Positions 37,124 through 46,391 are shown, counted from the first letter of the stretch. The stretch is 64,000 nt of DNA from Nocardioides sp. R-C-SC26 (GCF_021246465.1 NZ_JAHRHK010000010.1:1-64000), one strand, 5' to 3'. A program made the numbers and translations. The notes: generated by a model from the letters alone, not told the origin.

Positions 37124-40100
37124 ATGGGGTGGGAGAACCCCCCGGTGCCCTGGCGGGAGCTGGAGCGCCGTCTCTCCGGCGTGCCTGCGCCTCCCGGAGC
37201 CGACGATGCGCCGATCTCGCAACGCAAGGTCTACTCCCGGGCCCGCTCGCGTACGCGCACGCAGCACGGGCAGGACCCGACGCCGGTGCCGTCCGGCGCG
37301 CAGGTGCCCTACGCGGAGCTCCACTGCCACTCCCACTACTCCTTCCTCGACGGCGCCAGCAGCCCCGCCGAGCTGGTGGAGGAGGCCGTGCGGCTGGGGC
37401 TGCACGCCGTGGCGATCACCGATCACGACGGCTTCTACGGGGCGCCGATGATGGCGGAGGCAGCCGCTGAGCATGAGCTCTCCATCGTCTACGGCGCGGA
37501 GTTGTCGCTGGGGCTCTCCGGTCCTCAGAACGGCGTCCCCGACCCGGAGGGGTCGCATCTGCTGGTGCTGGCGCGTGGCGTGGAGGGCTACCACCGACTG
37601 GCAGGGGCGATCACCGAGGCGCACCTGCGCGGCGATGAGAAGGGCCGCCCGGTCTACGACCTCGCCGAGCTCTCCGACCGTGGGCGCGACCACTGGGTGG
37701 TGCTCACCGGGTGCCGCAAGGGATGGGTCCGCCAGGCGCTCGACCTGGGTGGGGAGAGCGCCGCCGCCGAGCAGCTCGACCGGCTCACCGCGCTCTTCGG
37801 TCTCGACAACGTGGTGGTCGAGCTGTCGGCTCGACCCCATCCACTGGCCCAGGAGACCAACCGTCGGCTGGCCGATCTCGCCGGGGTGCACGGCCTGGCG
37901 ACCGTCGCCACCGGCAACGTCCACCACGCGACCCCGGAGCGGCATCGGCTGGCGGCGGCGATGGCCTCGGTGCGGGCTCGCCGCAGCCTGGCCGACGCGA
38001 ACGGATGGCTCGACCTGTCCGGCGGAGGCCACCTGCGCAGCGGCGCCGAGGTCGCGGCACTGCTGCGCGAACACCCGGACGCCGTCGCCCACAGCGTGCG
38101 CTTGGCCGACGAGCTGGCTTTCGACCTGCACCGGGCGTCCCCGCGCCTGCCCAAGCACCGCATCCCGGCCGGGCACACCGCCGACTCCTGGCTGGAGCAT
38201 CTGGCCTGGGAGGGCTTCGAGCGCACCTACGTCGGCGCGAAGCACGAGGACGATGCTCGCAAGCGGCTGGAGCAGGAGCTCAAGATCGTCGCCGAGAAGG
38301 ACTTCTCCGGTTACTTCGTGATCGTGCACGACATCGTCGCCGAGGCACGCCGTCGCCGGATCCTCTGCCAGGGGCGGGGCTCGGCCGCCAGCTCGGCGCT
38401 CTGCTACGCCCTCGGCATCACCGCCGTGGACGCCGTCTTCTACCGGTTGCCCTTCGAGCGGTTCATCTCCGCCCACCGCGAGGAGGAGCCCGACATCGAC
38501 GTCGACTTCGACTCCGATCGGCGTGAGGAGATCATCCAGTGGGTCTATGACACCTATGGCCGTCGCAACGCCGCCCAGGTCGCCAACGTCGTGGGCTATC
38601 GGCCACGGATGGCGGTGCGTGACGCCGCCAAGGCACTGGGCTACTCCCCCGGCCAGCAGGATGCCTGGTCCAAGCAGATCGACGGCTGGAGCTCGCTGGT
38701 GGTGCCCGAGGTCGAGGGCGGGCCCGGCATCCCACCGCAGGTGGTGAGCCTGGCCGAGGAGTTCCTCGGCGCACCCCGGCACCTGGGAATCCACTCGGGC
38801 GGGATGGTGCTGACCGAGCAGCCGATCGGTGAGGTATGCCCGATCGAGCGGGCGCGGATGGAGCGCCGCACGATCCTGCAGTGGGACAAGGACGCCTGCG
38901 AGTCGATGGGGCTGGTGAAGTTCGACCTCCTGGGGCTGGGGATGCTCGGCGCTCTCGACCACATGATGCGGATGACCGAGCAGCATCTGGGCGAGCCCTG
39001 GACCACGCTGGAGTCGTTGCCCAAGGAGGAACCGGCGGTCTACGACATGCTCTGCCGGGCCGACTCCATCGGCGTCTTCCAGGTCGAGAGCCGTGCCCAG
39101 ATCGGCACGCTGCCACGACTGCAGCCCCGCCGCTTCTACGACCTAGCGATCGAGATCGCGCTGATCCGCCCCGGCCCGATCCAGGGCGGAGCCGTGCATC
39201 CCTACGTCCGACGGGCCACCGGGCAGGAGGAGGTCACCTACGACCACCCCGACGTGATCCCGGTGCTCGAGCGCACCAAGGGGGTGCCGCTGTTCCAGGA
39301 GCAGCTGATGGCGATGGCGGTCGCGTTGGGCGACTGCTCCCGCGACGACGCCGACCTGCTGCGGCGGGCGATGGGCTCCAAGCGCGGGGTCGAGCGGATC
39401 GAGCGGGTCAAGGAGACGCTCTACGCCGGTATGGCCAAGCGCGGCATCATCGGCGGCCACGCCGACGCGATCTACCTGAAGATCCTCTCCTTCGCGAACT
39501 TCGGCTTCGCCGAGTCCCACGCGCTGAGCTTCGCTCTCCTGGTCTACGCCAGCTCCTGGTTCAAGCTGCACTACCCGGCCGCCTTCCTCGCCGGGTTGCT
39601 GCGCAACCAGCCCATGGGCTTCTACTCGCCGCAGTCGCTGGTCGGCGATGCCCGACGGCACGGTGTCGAGGTGCGTCGCCCCGACATCGTCTGGTCGGGG
39701 GTGCAGGCAGAGCTGGAGCTCCTCGACCTCGACGCCCGCGAGCCGGACACGGTGGCGCAGGCCACGCCGACCGGATTGGCGGCTTGCCGGGCACGACACT
39801 TCACCGCCACGGCGTGGGTGCCGGGAACACCCGATCCGACGCCGGAGCATCGCCGCGACGGCCGGCTCGCCGTCCGGATGGGGCTGGATGCGGTGCGCGG
39901 GCTCGGGGCCGAGGCAGCGGAGCGGATCGTGGCCGCCCGTCGCGAGCGCCCCTTCACCGACATCCCCGACCTCGCGCGTCGCACCGGTCTCACCTCGCCG
40001 CAGTTGGAGGCCCTCGCCACGGCGGGTGCCTTCGCGCCCTGGGGCCTGGATCGACGCGGGGCGCTGTGGTCGGCCGGCTTCGCCGAGAGCGCCGAGCACC

Positions 40101-40585
40101 TGCCGGGAACGACACCGGTCGCACCGGCCCCTGCGCTCGCGCCCCTCCGCGAGGCCGAGGTCACCCTGGCCGACCTCTGGGCCACCGGCGTCTCGCCCGA
40201 GCATCATCCGATCGAGCATCTGCGCGTGCAGCTCAGCAGGGCGGGGATCCGCTCGATCAGCGACCTCGCGCAGGTCGAGACCGGACGACGGGTGCACGTC
40301 GCGGGGTTGATCACCCACCGCCAACGACCGGGCACCGCGCGCGGTGTCACCTTCCTCAACCTCGAGGACGAGACCGGGATGCTGAACGTGATCTGCTCGG
40401 TGGGCGTGATGCGGGTGCACCGTCACGCCGCGCGCAACCGGGTCGCCGTCGTCATCCGCGGTCGACTCGAGCACCACGACGGCGCCACCAACCTGGTGGC
40501 CGATCGGGTCGAGGGACTGGATGCGATCGTGCCCGGGGCAGGCGACGTCCTCCAGGCTCGCCAGAGCTCCCGAGACTTCCGTTGA
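37124..40585 (+). CDS. dnaE2: Error-prone DNA polymerase DnaE2
   Basis: A C-family polymerase alpha subunit used for damage tolerance and induced mutagenesis. This 1153-residue protein has an N-terminal PHP domain (ELHCHSHYSFLDG, AITDHDGFYG), palm and thumb with catalytic aspartates in PDIDVDFD (residues 456-463), the GRGSAASS motif, helix-hairpin-helix region and a C-terminal OB fold (VHVAGLITHRQRPGTARGVTFLNLEDE). It lacks the C-terminal tail of replicative DnaE1. Third gene of the LexA-controlled operon. Confidence 0.95.
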   Translation: MGWENPPVPWRELERRLSGVPAPPGADDAPISQRKVYSRARSRTRTQHGQDPTPVPSGAQVPYAELHCHSHYSFLDGASSPAELVEEAVRLGLHAVAITDHDGFYGAPMMAEAAAEHELSIVYGAELSLGLSGPQNGVPDPEGSHLLVLARGVEGYHRLAGAITEAHLRGDEKGRPVYDLAELSDRGRDHWVVLTGCRKGWVRQALDLGGESAAAEQLDRLTALFGLDNVVVELSARPHPLAQETNRRLADLAGVHGLATVATGNVHHATPERHRLAAAMASVRARRSLADANGWLDLSGGGHLRSGAEVAALLREHPDAVAHSVRLADELAFDLHRASPRLPKHRIPAGHTADSWLEHLAWEGFERTYVGAKHEDDARKRLEQELKIVAEKDFSGYFVIVHDIVAEARRRRILCQGRGSAASSALCYALGITAVDAVFYRLPFERFISAHREEEPDIDVDFDSDRREEIIQWVYDTYGRRNAAQVANVVGYRPRMAVRDAAKALGYSPGQQDAWSKQIDGWSSLVVPEVEGGPGIPPQVVSLAEEFLGAPRHLGIHSGGMVLTEQPIGEVCPIERARMERRTILQWDKDACESMGLVKFDLLGLGMLGALDHMMRMTEQHLGEPWTTLESLPKEEPAVYDMLCRADSIGVFQVESRAQIGTLPRLQPRRFYDLAIEIALIRPGPIQGGAVHPYVRRATGQEEVTYDHPDVIPVLERTKGVPLFQEQLMAMAVALGDCSRDDADLLRRAMGSKRGVERIERVKETLYAGMAKRGIIGGHADAIYLKILSFANFGFAESHALSFALLVYASSWFKLHYPAAFLAGLLRNQPMGFYSPQSLVGDARRHGVEVRRPDIVWSGVQAELELLDLDAREPDTVAQATPTGLAACRARHFTATAWVPGTPDPTPEHRRDGRLAVRMGLDAVRGLGAEAAERIVAARRERPFTDIPDLARRTGLTSPQLEALATAGAFAPWGLDRRGALWSAGFAESAEHLPGTTPVAPAPALAPLREAEVTLADLWATGVSPEHHPIEHLRVQLSRAGIRSISDLAQVETGRRVHVAGLITHRQRPGTARGVTFLNLEDETGMLNVICSVGVMRVHRHAARNRVAVVIRGRLEHHDGATNLVADRVEGLDAIVPGAGDVLQARQSSRDFR

Positions 40586-40653
40586 GACGACTCGTGGACG
40601 ACCCGGGACACGCGGAGAGACGACCCCTGTTTATTTGTATTAATTCACTGGAC

Positions 40654-40659
40654 TAACAT
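40654..40659 (+). promoter_or_regulatory. -10 element of a leaderless promoter for the sulfonate ABC operon
   Basis: TAACAT lies six bases before the GTG start at 40666 inside an AT-rich island (about 40629-40660) that stands out from the 70% GC background. No Shine-Dalgarno is present. A weak TTTATT at 40630-40635 is 18 bases upstream and could be the -35. Confidence 0.5.
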
Positions 40660-40665
40660 GTACGC

Positions 40666-41538
40666 GTGACCCAGACACTGCTGACCCGAGAACCAGCCCT
40701 GGCGTCCCCGCGCTCCCACGACGCACGCCAGACCGGACGCTCCGCCACCCGACGACGTCGCACCACGCGGCCCGCGATCTCCCACCGCGCCCTCCAAGTC
40801 CTCCGGGCACTGAGCCCGGTGTTCGTGCTCGTGACGTGGCAGACCGCGTCCTGGACCGGCGTCCTGAGCGAGCGGACGCTCGCCTCACCCCTGAGCCTGA
40901 TCGAGACCGCTCAGACCCTGATCGCCTCCGGTGAACTGCAGGAGGCCGTCCTGGTCTCCCTCCAACGCGCCTCGATCGGCTTCGTGCTGGGCGCCGGCAT
41001 CGCCGTGACGCTCGGCACGATCGTCGGCCTGAGCCGAGTCGGCGACGCGCTGATCGACCCGCTCGTGCAGATGCTCCGCATGCTGCCGCTGTTCGGACTC
41101 GTCCCCCTCTTCATCATCTGGTTCGGGATCAAGGAACAGCCCAAGATCTACCTGGTCGCGCTCTTCGTCATCGTGCCGCTCTACCTCAACCTGGTGGCGT
41201 CGTTGCGCGGAGTCGACCGCGAGCTCACCGAGGTCGCCGACACGCTGCACCTGACGCGCGGCGAACGGCTGCGGCATCTCTACCTCCCCGCCGTCACGCC
41301 CGGACTCCTCGTCGGGCTGCGCCAGTCGCTCGGTATGGCCTGGATCGCGCTCATCGTCGCCGAACAGGTCAACGCAGGCGCCGGCCTGGGCTACCTGATC
41401 AACAACGCCCGTGACTTCATGCGCACCGACGTCATCGTGGTGGGCCTGATCTGCTACGCCGCCCTCGGGCTGCTGACCGACTCGATCGTGCGCCTCATCG
41501 AACGACGAGCACTGCGCTGGCGGGGGGTGCCGGCATGA
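40666..41538 (+). CDS. ABC transporter permease, sulfonate/nitrate/taurine type (SsuC-like)
   Basis: A 290-residue permease of the SsuC/TauC/NrtB family. About six membrane helices are visible and the EAA loop is in ELTEVADTLHLTRGERLRHLYLPAVTPGLLVGLR. An Arg-rich N-terminal tail of about 45 residues precedes the first helix. It is first in an operon with ATPase and binding protein. Substrates in this family are organosulfonates, nitrate, or aromatic/pyrimidine compounds; which applies here is not determined. Confidence 0.88.
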   Translation: MTQTLLTREPALASPRSHDARQTGRSATRRRRTTRPAISHRALQVLRALSPVFVLVTWQTASWTGVLSERTLASPLSLIETAQTLIASGELQEAVLVSLQRASIGFVLGAGIAVTLGTIVGLSRVGDALIDPLVQMLRMLPLFGLVPLFIIWFGIKEQPKIYLVALFVIVPLYLNLVASLRGVDRELTEVADTLHLTRGERLRHLYLPAVTPGLLVGLRQSLGMAWIALIVAEQVNAGAGLGYLINNARDFMRTDVIVVGLICYAALGLLTDSIVRLIERRALRWRGVPA

Positions 41539-41609
41539 CCACCCCACGTCCTTCCTCGACTCCCCAGCTCCGCTCCTCCGCGAACAAGCCCGCAGGGACC
41601 CCGTCATGA
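41535..41609 (+). CDS. Possible 24-codon coupling ORF between permease and ATPase genes
   Basis: ATG at 41535 overlaps the permease TGA (ATGA) and its TGA overlaps the ATPase ATG (ATGA). The product would be a 24-residue Ser/Pro/Thr-rich peptide beginning MTTPRPSST. It has no recognisable domain. It could carry ribosomes across the 67-base gap, or be the lost N-terminal extension of the ATPase after a frameshift, or chance. Confidence 0.3.
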   Translation: MTTPRPSSTPQLRSSANKPAGTPS

Positions 41610-42331
41610 CCAGCCCCCAGAACTCCGACGTCGTCAGCGACCTGCGTCGTGTCTCCTGGAGCTTCGGCGACCACCAGGTCCTCCAAGACATCGACCTGAC
41701 CATCCATCAGGGCGAGTTCATCGCCCTGCTCGGCCAGTCCGGCTGCGGCAAGTCCACCCTGCTGCGCATCGTCGGCGAGATCGTCACCGGCGCCGACGGC
41801 ACCGTGCAGACCGATCCCGACACCGCCGTCGCCTTCCAGGACCCCCGGCTGCTGCCGTGGCGCACCGTCCTCGACAACGTGACCCTGGGACTCCGCGGTC
41901 GCGATGCCGACGAGCGCGGCCGCGCGATCCTCGCCGACGTCGGCCTCGCCGGCCGCGAGGATGCCTGGCCGCGCGAGCTGTCCGGGGGTCAACGACAGCG
42001 GGTCGCCCTGGCCCGCGCGCTCGTGCGTGAGCCGCGCCTGCTGCTGCTCGACGAACCGTTCAGTGCGCTCGACGCCCTCACCCGCCTCACCGCCCAGGAT
42101 CTCGTCCGCCGTCTGCTCCAGGCCCACGGACCCGCCGTGCTGATGGTCACCCACGACGTCGAGGAGGCACTGCTCCTCGCCGACCGTGTGCTCGTGCTGG
42201 CCGACGGCGGCTTCATCCACGACGAGCAGCTCGACCTCCCGCACCCACGTCGTCGCGACGACGAGGAGATCGTCCGCCGACGCGCCCACCTCCTCAGCCT
42301 CCTCGGCGTCCAAGGCGCCGCGGTCGCCTGA
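41606..42331 (+). CDS. ABC transporter ATP-binding protein, sulfonate/nitrate type (SsuB-like)
   Basis: A 241-residue ATPase with Walker A GQSGCGKST, the Q-loop in AVAFQDPRLLPWRTVLDNV typical of the SsuB/TauB/NrtD group, signature LSGGQRQRVALARAL, Walker B LLLLDEPFSALD and the H-loop MVTHDVEEAL. It energises the SsuC-like permease upstream. Its ATG overlaps the stop of the small intervening ORF. Confidence 0.92.
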   Translation: MTSPQNSDVVSDLRRVSWSFGDHQVLQDIDLTIHQGEFIALLGQSGCGKSTLLRIVGEIVTGADGTVQTDPDTAVAFQDPRLLPWRTVLDNVTLGLRGRDADERGRAILADVGLAGREDAWPRELSGGQRQRVALARALVREPRLLLLDEPFSALDALTRLTAQDLVRRLLQAHGPAVLMVTHDVEEALLLADRVLVLADGGFIHDEQLDLPHPRRRDDEEIVRRRAHLLSLLGVQGAAVA

Positions 42332-42373
42332 GGAGCGGCCACACCACGCAACCCGCCATCCCCCACTCCCCGT

Positions 42374-42393
42374 CCCGCCGGCCCGACGGCGGG
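42374..42393 (+). repeat. GC hairpin between ATPase and binding-protein genes
   Basis: CCCGCCG pairs with CGGCGGG around a 6-base loop in the 104-bp gap. Intra-operon hairpins of this kind commonly stabilise or attenuate, which would let the binding protein be made at a different level from the transporter core. Confidence 0.4.
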
Positions 42394-42435
42394 CACCGCG
42401 CGCTCGGGCGTGCCCACCGAAGACAAGGACTCCCC

Positions 42436-43425
42436 ATGCCCATCACCTTCCGCTCGCTCCGTCGCCCCGGCATCGCCCGACGTCAGGCCGCCATGGCGTC
42501 GGCCGCGTTGCTCGCCGCGGCCGCCCTGACCGGATGCTCCGGCGACGAGGAGAAGGCCGACGTCCTGCGTGTCGGCGTCCAGAAGGACGGCGTGCGCTCG
42601 GTGCTCGAAGCCTCCGGCGTGCTCGACGACCTGCCCTACGAGATCGAGTACTCCGAGTTCACGGCCGGTCCGCCGATCATCGAGGCCGCCAACGCGGACG
42701 AGATCGACGTGGCGTGGGTCGGGGCCGCGCCACCGATCTTCGGCGCCGCAGCCGGCGCCCAGTTCAAGATCGTCGCCACCGTCGCCGAACGCGACGAGAA
42801 GCAGGACTCCATCCTGGTGCCCGCCGACTCCGACATCGGCTCCGTGGCGGATCTGAAGGGCAAGAGCATCGCCGTCGCCAAGGGCACCAGCGGGCACGGT
42901 CACCTGCTGCTCGCGCTGGAGGCCAACGGCCTGAGCCTCGACGACGTCGAGCCCCAGTACCTCGCCCCGGCCGACGGCCAGGCTGCCTTCCAGTCCGGCG
43001 CCGTCGACGCCTGGGCGATCTGGGACCCCTTCGTGACGCAGGCCGTGATGGAGAACGGCGCGGTCGACCTCACCGAGGACCAGCCCGAGACCGACCCGTA
43101 CCTCCAGTTCGAGATCGCCTCCGTCGGAGCGCTCGAGGACGACGCGACGCGCGAGAAGATCACCGACTTCCTCACGCGCCTGCGCGACGCCTTCGCCTGG
43201 GCGGCAGAGAACCCGCAGGAGTTCGGCGCGGGCTGGGCCGAGGAGTCCGGTCTGTCCGAGGACGTGCTGGTCGCGGTCGCGGAGAAGAAGAAGAACGACG
43301 TGCGTCCCGTCTCTGAGGGGGACATCGCATCCATCCAGCTGCTCGCGGACAAGTTCACCGAGGCCGGCGAGCTGCCCGACGCGGTCGACGTCGCGGCGAT
43401 CGTCGAGCCCGGGCTCATCGAGTGA
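42436..43425 (+). CDS. ABC transporter substrate-binding lipoprotein (SsuA-like)
   Basis: A 329-residue periplasmic-type binding protein of the SsuA/NMT1 family with a lipobox LTGC (lipidated Cys34) after a hydrophobic signal. Core segments include DVLRVGVQKDGVRS, the hinge VAWVGAAPPIFGAAAG, DLKGKSIAVAKGTSGHGHLLLALEANGL and VDAWAIWDPFVTQAV, all typical of aliphatic sulfonate binders. It is the third transporter gene, downstream of a GC hairpin. Confidence 0.9.
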   Translation: MPITFRSLRRPGIARRQAAMASAALLAAAALTGCSGDEEKADVLRVGVQKDGVRSVLEASGVLDDLPYEIEYSEFTAGPPIIEAANADEIDVAWVGAAPPIFGAAAGAQFKIVATVAERDEKQDSILVPADSDIGSVADLKGKSIAVAKGTSGHGHLLLALEANGLSLDDVEPQYLAPADGQAAFQSGAVDAWAIWDPFVTQAVMENGAVDLTEDQPETDPYLQFEIASVGALEDDATREKITDFLTRLRDAFAWAAENPQEFGAGWAEESGLSEDVLVAVAEKKKNDVRPVSEGDIASIQLLADKFTEAGELPDAVDVAAIVEPGLIE

Positions 43426-43491
43426 CCGGCTGAACCACCCGGTGCTCTGCGCCGCCGTCCGACCACGATCTCGACGTCCAGGAGTGTGTCC

Positions 43492-46275
43492 ATGTCACGA
43501 AGCCCGAACATGACGCCGTGCGGCACCGCCGCACACCCGACGGTGATCGTGGTCGGCGGCGGCGCCGGTGGCGCGCTGACCGCTCTCCACCTGACCGTGG
43601 CCGCCGGCCGGCGCTCGACGCGGGTCGACGTCGTCGTCGTCGACCCGCTCACGCGGATCGGGAGCGGCACGGCGTTCGGCACTCCGGACGAGGACCACCT
43701 GCTCAACGTCCCCGCGGCCGGGATGAGCGCGCTGCCCGAGGATCCGGGCCACTTCGTCGCCTGGCGTCGGCGCACCAGCCCGACGACGGCGCGGCCGTAC
43801 GAGTTCGCGCCACGACGCGACTACGCGCGCTACCTCGACGAGACCCTGCGAACGGCCACGGCCGAATCCGGCGACGTGACCATCACGCACGTGCCGCGGA
43901 TCGCCGTCGGCGTCGACCCCGACGGGAGCGGCGTCCGGGTGCGGCTCGACGACGGTTCCGCGGTGCGTGGCGACGCGCTCGTCGTCGCCCCCGGCCTGCC
44001 CGCCCCGGCGTCGGAATGGGCGCCCACCGACCTCGCCGGCAGTGCGTTCTACGTGTCCGACCCGTGGGCCACCGGTGCGCTGGACGTCGTGGCGCGCGAC
44101 CGGGTCGGGCCGGGCGAGGTGCTCGTCGTCGGCACCGGCCTGACGGCGGTCGACGTCGCCCTCACGCTCGTCCGATCCTCGCGCGAGGACCGCGTCGTCC
44201 ATGCGATCAGCAGATCCGGCCGCCTCCCGCATCCGCATGCCGAGGCGATGCTGCCCCCCGCGACCCCCGACATCTCCGGTTGGGGGACGCCCCTGGTCGA
44301 GCTCCGCCAGCACGTGAGCCGCCATCTGCGCCAGGTCACCGACGACGGCGGCGACTGGCGCTCGGCCGTCGACGGCCTCCGCTTCCAGATCGGCACGCTC
44401 TGGGGGCGGCTGAGCGAGCCGGAGCGTGAGGAGTTCCTGACCACCGACGCGGCCTCCTGGAACCGCCTCCGCCACCGGATGGCGCCCGCTTCGCGCCGGC
44501 GGATGGAGTCCCTGGTCGCCGAGGGACGCGTGCAGCTCGCCGCGGCCTCGGTCTCCGGCGCGAGCCCGCTCCCGCGGGGCGGGCTGCGGGTCGAGCTGAC
44601 CGACGGCACCACGCGCGACGTCGGCTGGGTGATCAACGCCACCGGGCCGCGCCACGACGTCCGGGTGCTCGGCAATCCGCTGATCGACGACCTGCTGCGT
44701 CGTCGTCCCGACGGGCGATGTCTCGCCGTCCCGGCCACGGCCGGGATGGGCGTGCTGACCCACGACGGCCGCGTCAGCGACTCCGCGGGCCGACCAGGTT
44801 TGCCGATCTGGGCCATCGGCGCGCTGCGCCGCGGCGAACTGTGGGAGTCGACCGCCGTCCCCGAGATCCGCAGCCAGGCTCTCGCCGCCGCGACCGCCGT
44901 GTTGGACGCCGTCGCGCCGATGCCCCGGCGCCTCGCAGACGGACGGGTCGTCAGTGGTCACCACCCGATCGCACGTCCGCGCGACCCGCTCGGCCTGCCG
45001 ATCTCCACGACGGCCGAGGCCGCGCTGGCCTTCAACGCCGGTCTCGAGCAGATGATGCGCGTGCAGGACGGGGCCGCCGAGCGCTTCGCCGAGGCAGCGG
45101 CACTCGACCCGGGGTTCGCTCTCGCCTACGCGGCCCTGGCCCTGCTCGGGCACGAAGCCGGCGCACAGACCGACGTCGTCTCGTGTCTGGCGGCCGCGGT
45201 GTCGGCCATCGCCACCCGCGGAGACGATCGAGAGCGGAGCCTCGTCGAGGTGGTCCGCACCCGGATCGAGGACGCGCGTCCGGCCGGTGACGCGGCCTTG
45301 CTCAGTCACGTGGCCGCGTACCCACGTGACGTGCTGGCGGTGTCCGCTGCCGTGCCCACGATCGCGTTCTCCGGCGTGACCGACGTGCGCCGCGAGGCAT
45401 GGGACCTGGTCGAGGGCCTGGCACCCGCCTACGGCGACCACTGGTGGTACCTGTCGTTGCTGGCATTCACCCGCCAGGACCAGGGCCGCTTCGAGGAGGC
45501 CGGTCTGCTCGCGGAGAGCGCGCTCGCCTGCGAGCCCGCATCGGGTCACGCCGCGCACGCACTGGCCCACGTGCTGTACGAGACCGGGCAGCACGAGACC
45601 GGCAAGGTCTGGCTCGACCACTGGATCGCGGAGAACGGTCGCTCGGCCAACCACCGCGCGCACTTCTCCTGGCACGCCGCCCTCCACGAGCTGGCGGCGG
45701 GCGACACCGAGTCGGTGCGACACCGCTACTACGCGGAGCTGGCTCCCCCGACGGTCACTGGGGTGCGTGCGCTCATCGATGCGGCCTCGCTGCTGTGGCG
45801 TTGGCGCGTCACGACGTCGATCTGCTGGGGGTTGGACGGCGACCCGGTGCCGCCTGTCGATCCCGTGCTCGCCGCGGTCGACGCCGACCTGCTCGATGCA
45901 CCGGAGAGCCCCTTCACCGCCGTCCACGCAGCGATCGCGCTGACGACGGCCGGACAGGTGGATCGCCTCCGCGGCCTCGCCGACCACGTCCGATCGAGCC
46001 CGGACGCCGTCCTGTCGACGACGGTCGCGGCGATCTGCGACGGCCTGGTCCTGGTCGCGACCGAGGACTTCGCCGCAGCGGCCGACGTCCTCATGGAGGT
46101 GATGCCCCGGCTGGAGGAGGTCGGCGGATCGGCGGCGCAACGCGAGGTGATCGAGGAGACCCTGCTCTACTGCCTGCGGCGTTCGGACCAGGTGGATCCC
46201 GTGCGCGGCATCCTCAGCGATCGTCTCAGCCGCCGCCACTCGCCTCTCGACGACGCACGCCGCATCGCCGTCTGA
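43492..46275 (+). CDS. Fusion of FAD/NAD(P)-binding oxidoreductase with TTC38-like repeat domain
   Basis: A 927-residue protein. Residues 1 to about 480 are an FAD/NAD(P)-binding protein of the NAD_binding_9 type: VIVVGGGAGGALTALHL, DHLLNVPAAGMSALPEDPGHF, EVLVVGTGLTAVDVALTL and WVINATGP. Residues from about 495 to the end resemble TTC38, a tetratricopeptide-like family: DPLGLPISTTAEAALAFNAG, HWWYLSLLAFTRQDQGRFEEA, GHAAHALAHVLYETGQHETG and a conserved FSWHAALHELA. AGGAG lies 7 bases before the ATG; a GTG two codons earlier is less likely. It follows the sulfonate importer by 66 bp and may modify its substrate; that is inference. Confidence 0.78.
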   Translation: MSRSPNMTPCGTAAHPTVIVVGGGAGGALTALHLTVAAGRRSTRVDVVVVDPLTRIGSGTAFGTPDEDHLLNVPAAGMSALPEDPGHFVAWRRRTSPTTARPYEFAPRRDYARYLDETLRTATAESGDVTITHVPRIAVGVDPDGSGVRVRLDDGSAVRGDALVVAPGLPAPASEWAPTDLAGSAFYVSDPWATGALDVVARDRVGPGEVLVVGTGLTAVDVALTLVRSSREDRVVHAISRSGRLPHPHAEAMLPPATPDISGWGTPLVELRQHVSRHLRQVTDDGGDWRSAVDGLRFQIGTLWGRLSEPEREEFLTTDAASWNRLRHRMAPASRRRMESLVAEGRVQLAAASVSGASPLPRGGLRVELTDGTTRDVGWVINATGPRHDVRVLGNPLIDDLLRRRPDGRCLAVPATAGMGVLTHDGRVSDSAGRPGLPIWAIGALRRGELWESTAVPEIRSQALAAATAVLDAVAPMPRRLADGRVVSGHHPIARPRDPLGLPISTTAEAALAFNAGLEQMMRVQDGAAERFAEAAALDPGFALAYAALALLGHEAGAQTDVVSCLAAAVSAIATRGDDRERSLVEVVRTRIEDARPAGDAALLSHVAAYPRDVLAVSAAVPTIAFSGVTDVRREAWDLVEGLAPAYGDHWWYLSLLAFTRQDQGRFEEAGLLAESALACEPASGHAAHALAHVLYETGQHETGKVWLDHWIAENGRSANHRAHFSWHAALHELAAGDTESVRHRYYAELAPPTVTGVRALIDAASLLWRWRVTTSICWGLDGDPVPPVDPVLAAVDADLLDAPESPFTAVHAAIALTTAGQVDRLRGLADHVRSSPDAVLSTTVAAICDGLVLVATEDFAAAADVLMEVMPRLEEVGGSAAQREVIEETLLYCLRRSDQVDPVRGILSDRLSRRHSPLDDARRIAV

Positions 46276-46295
46276 TTCGGTGGTCGAGGTGCCCG

Positions 46296-46391
46296 GCGCG
46301 CCCGCCTGCCGGTGGTTGAGGAGCCCCGCGCGCCCGCCCGCCGGTGGTTGAGGAGCCCCGCGAGGGACGAGCGGGGCGTCTCGAAACCCCG
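46296..46391. repeat. Tandem 32-bp repeat and hairpin of a dispersed intergenic type
   Basis: Two abutting 32-base units (46296-46327 and 46328-46359) differ at one position; a degenerate third copy lies just before. The core GGTGGTTGAGGAGCCCCGC continues into a hairpin (GCCCCGC / GCGGGGC) and ends TCTCGAAACCCC. I recall this GGTGGTTGAGGAGCC...TCTCGAAACC architecture as common between genes in Nocardioides-like genomes. Here it sits between convergent genes and could end transcription both ways. Confidence 0.65.

Noticed and set aside
36443..38986. Very long open frame on the minus strand opposite imuB and dnaE2 (about 847 codons)
   Set aside because: It is the antisense of two well-supported genes, has composition typical of high-GC shadow frames and matches no family.
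42374..42393. Riboswitch upstream of the substrate-binding lipoprotein
   Set aside because: Only one simple hairpin is present; no conserved riboswitch core or second stem was found in the 104-bp gap.
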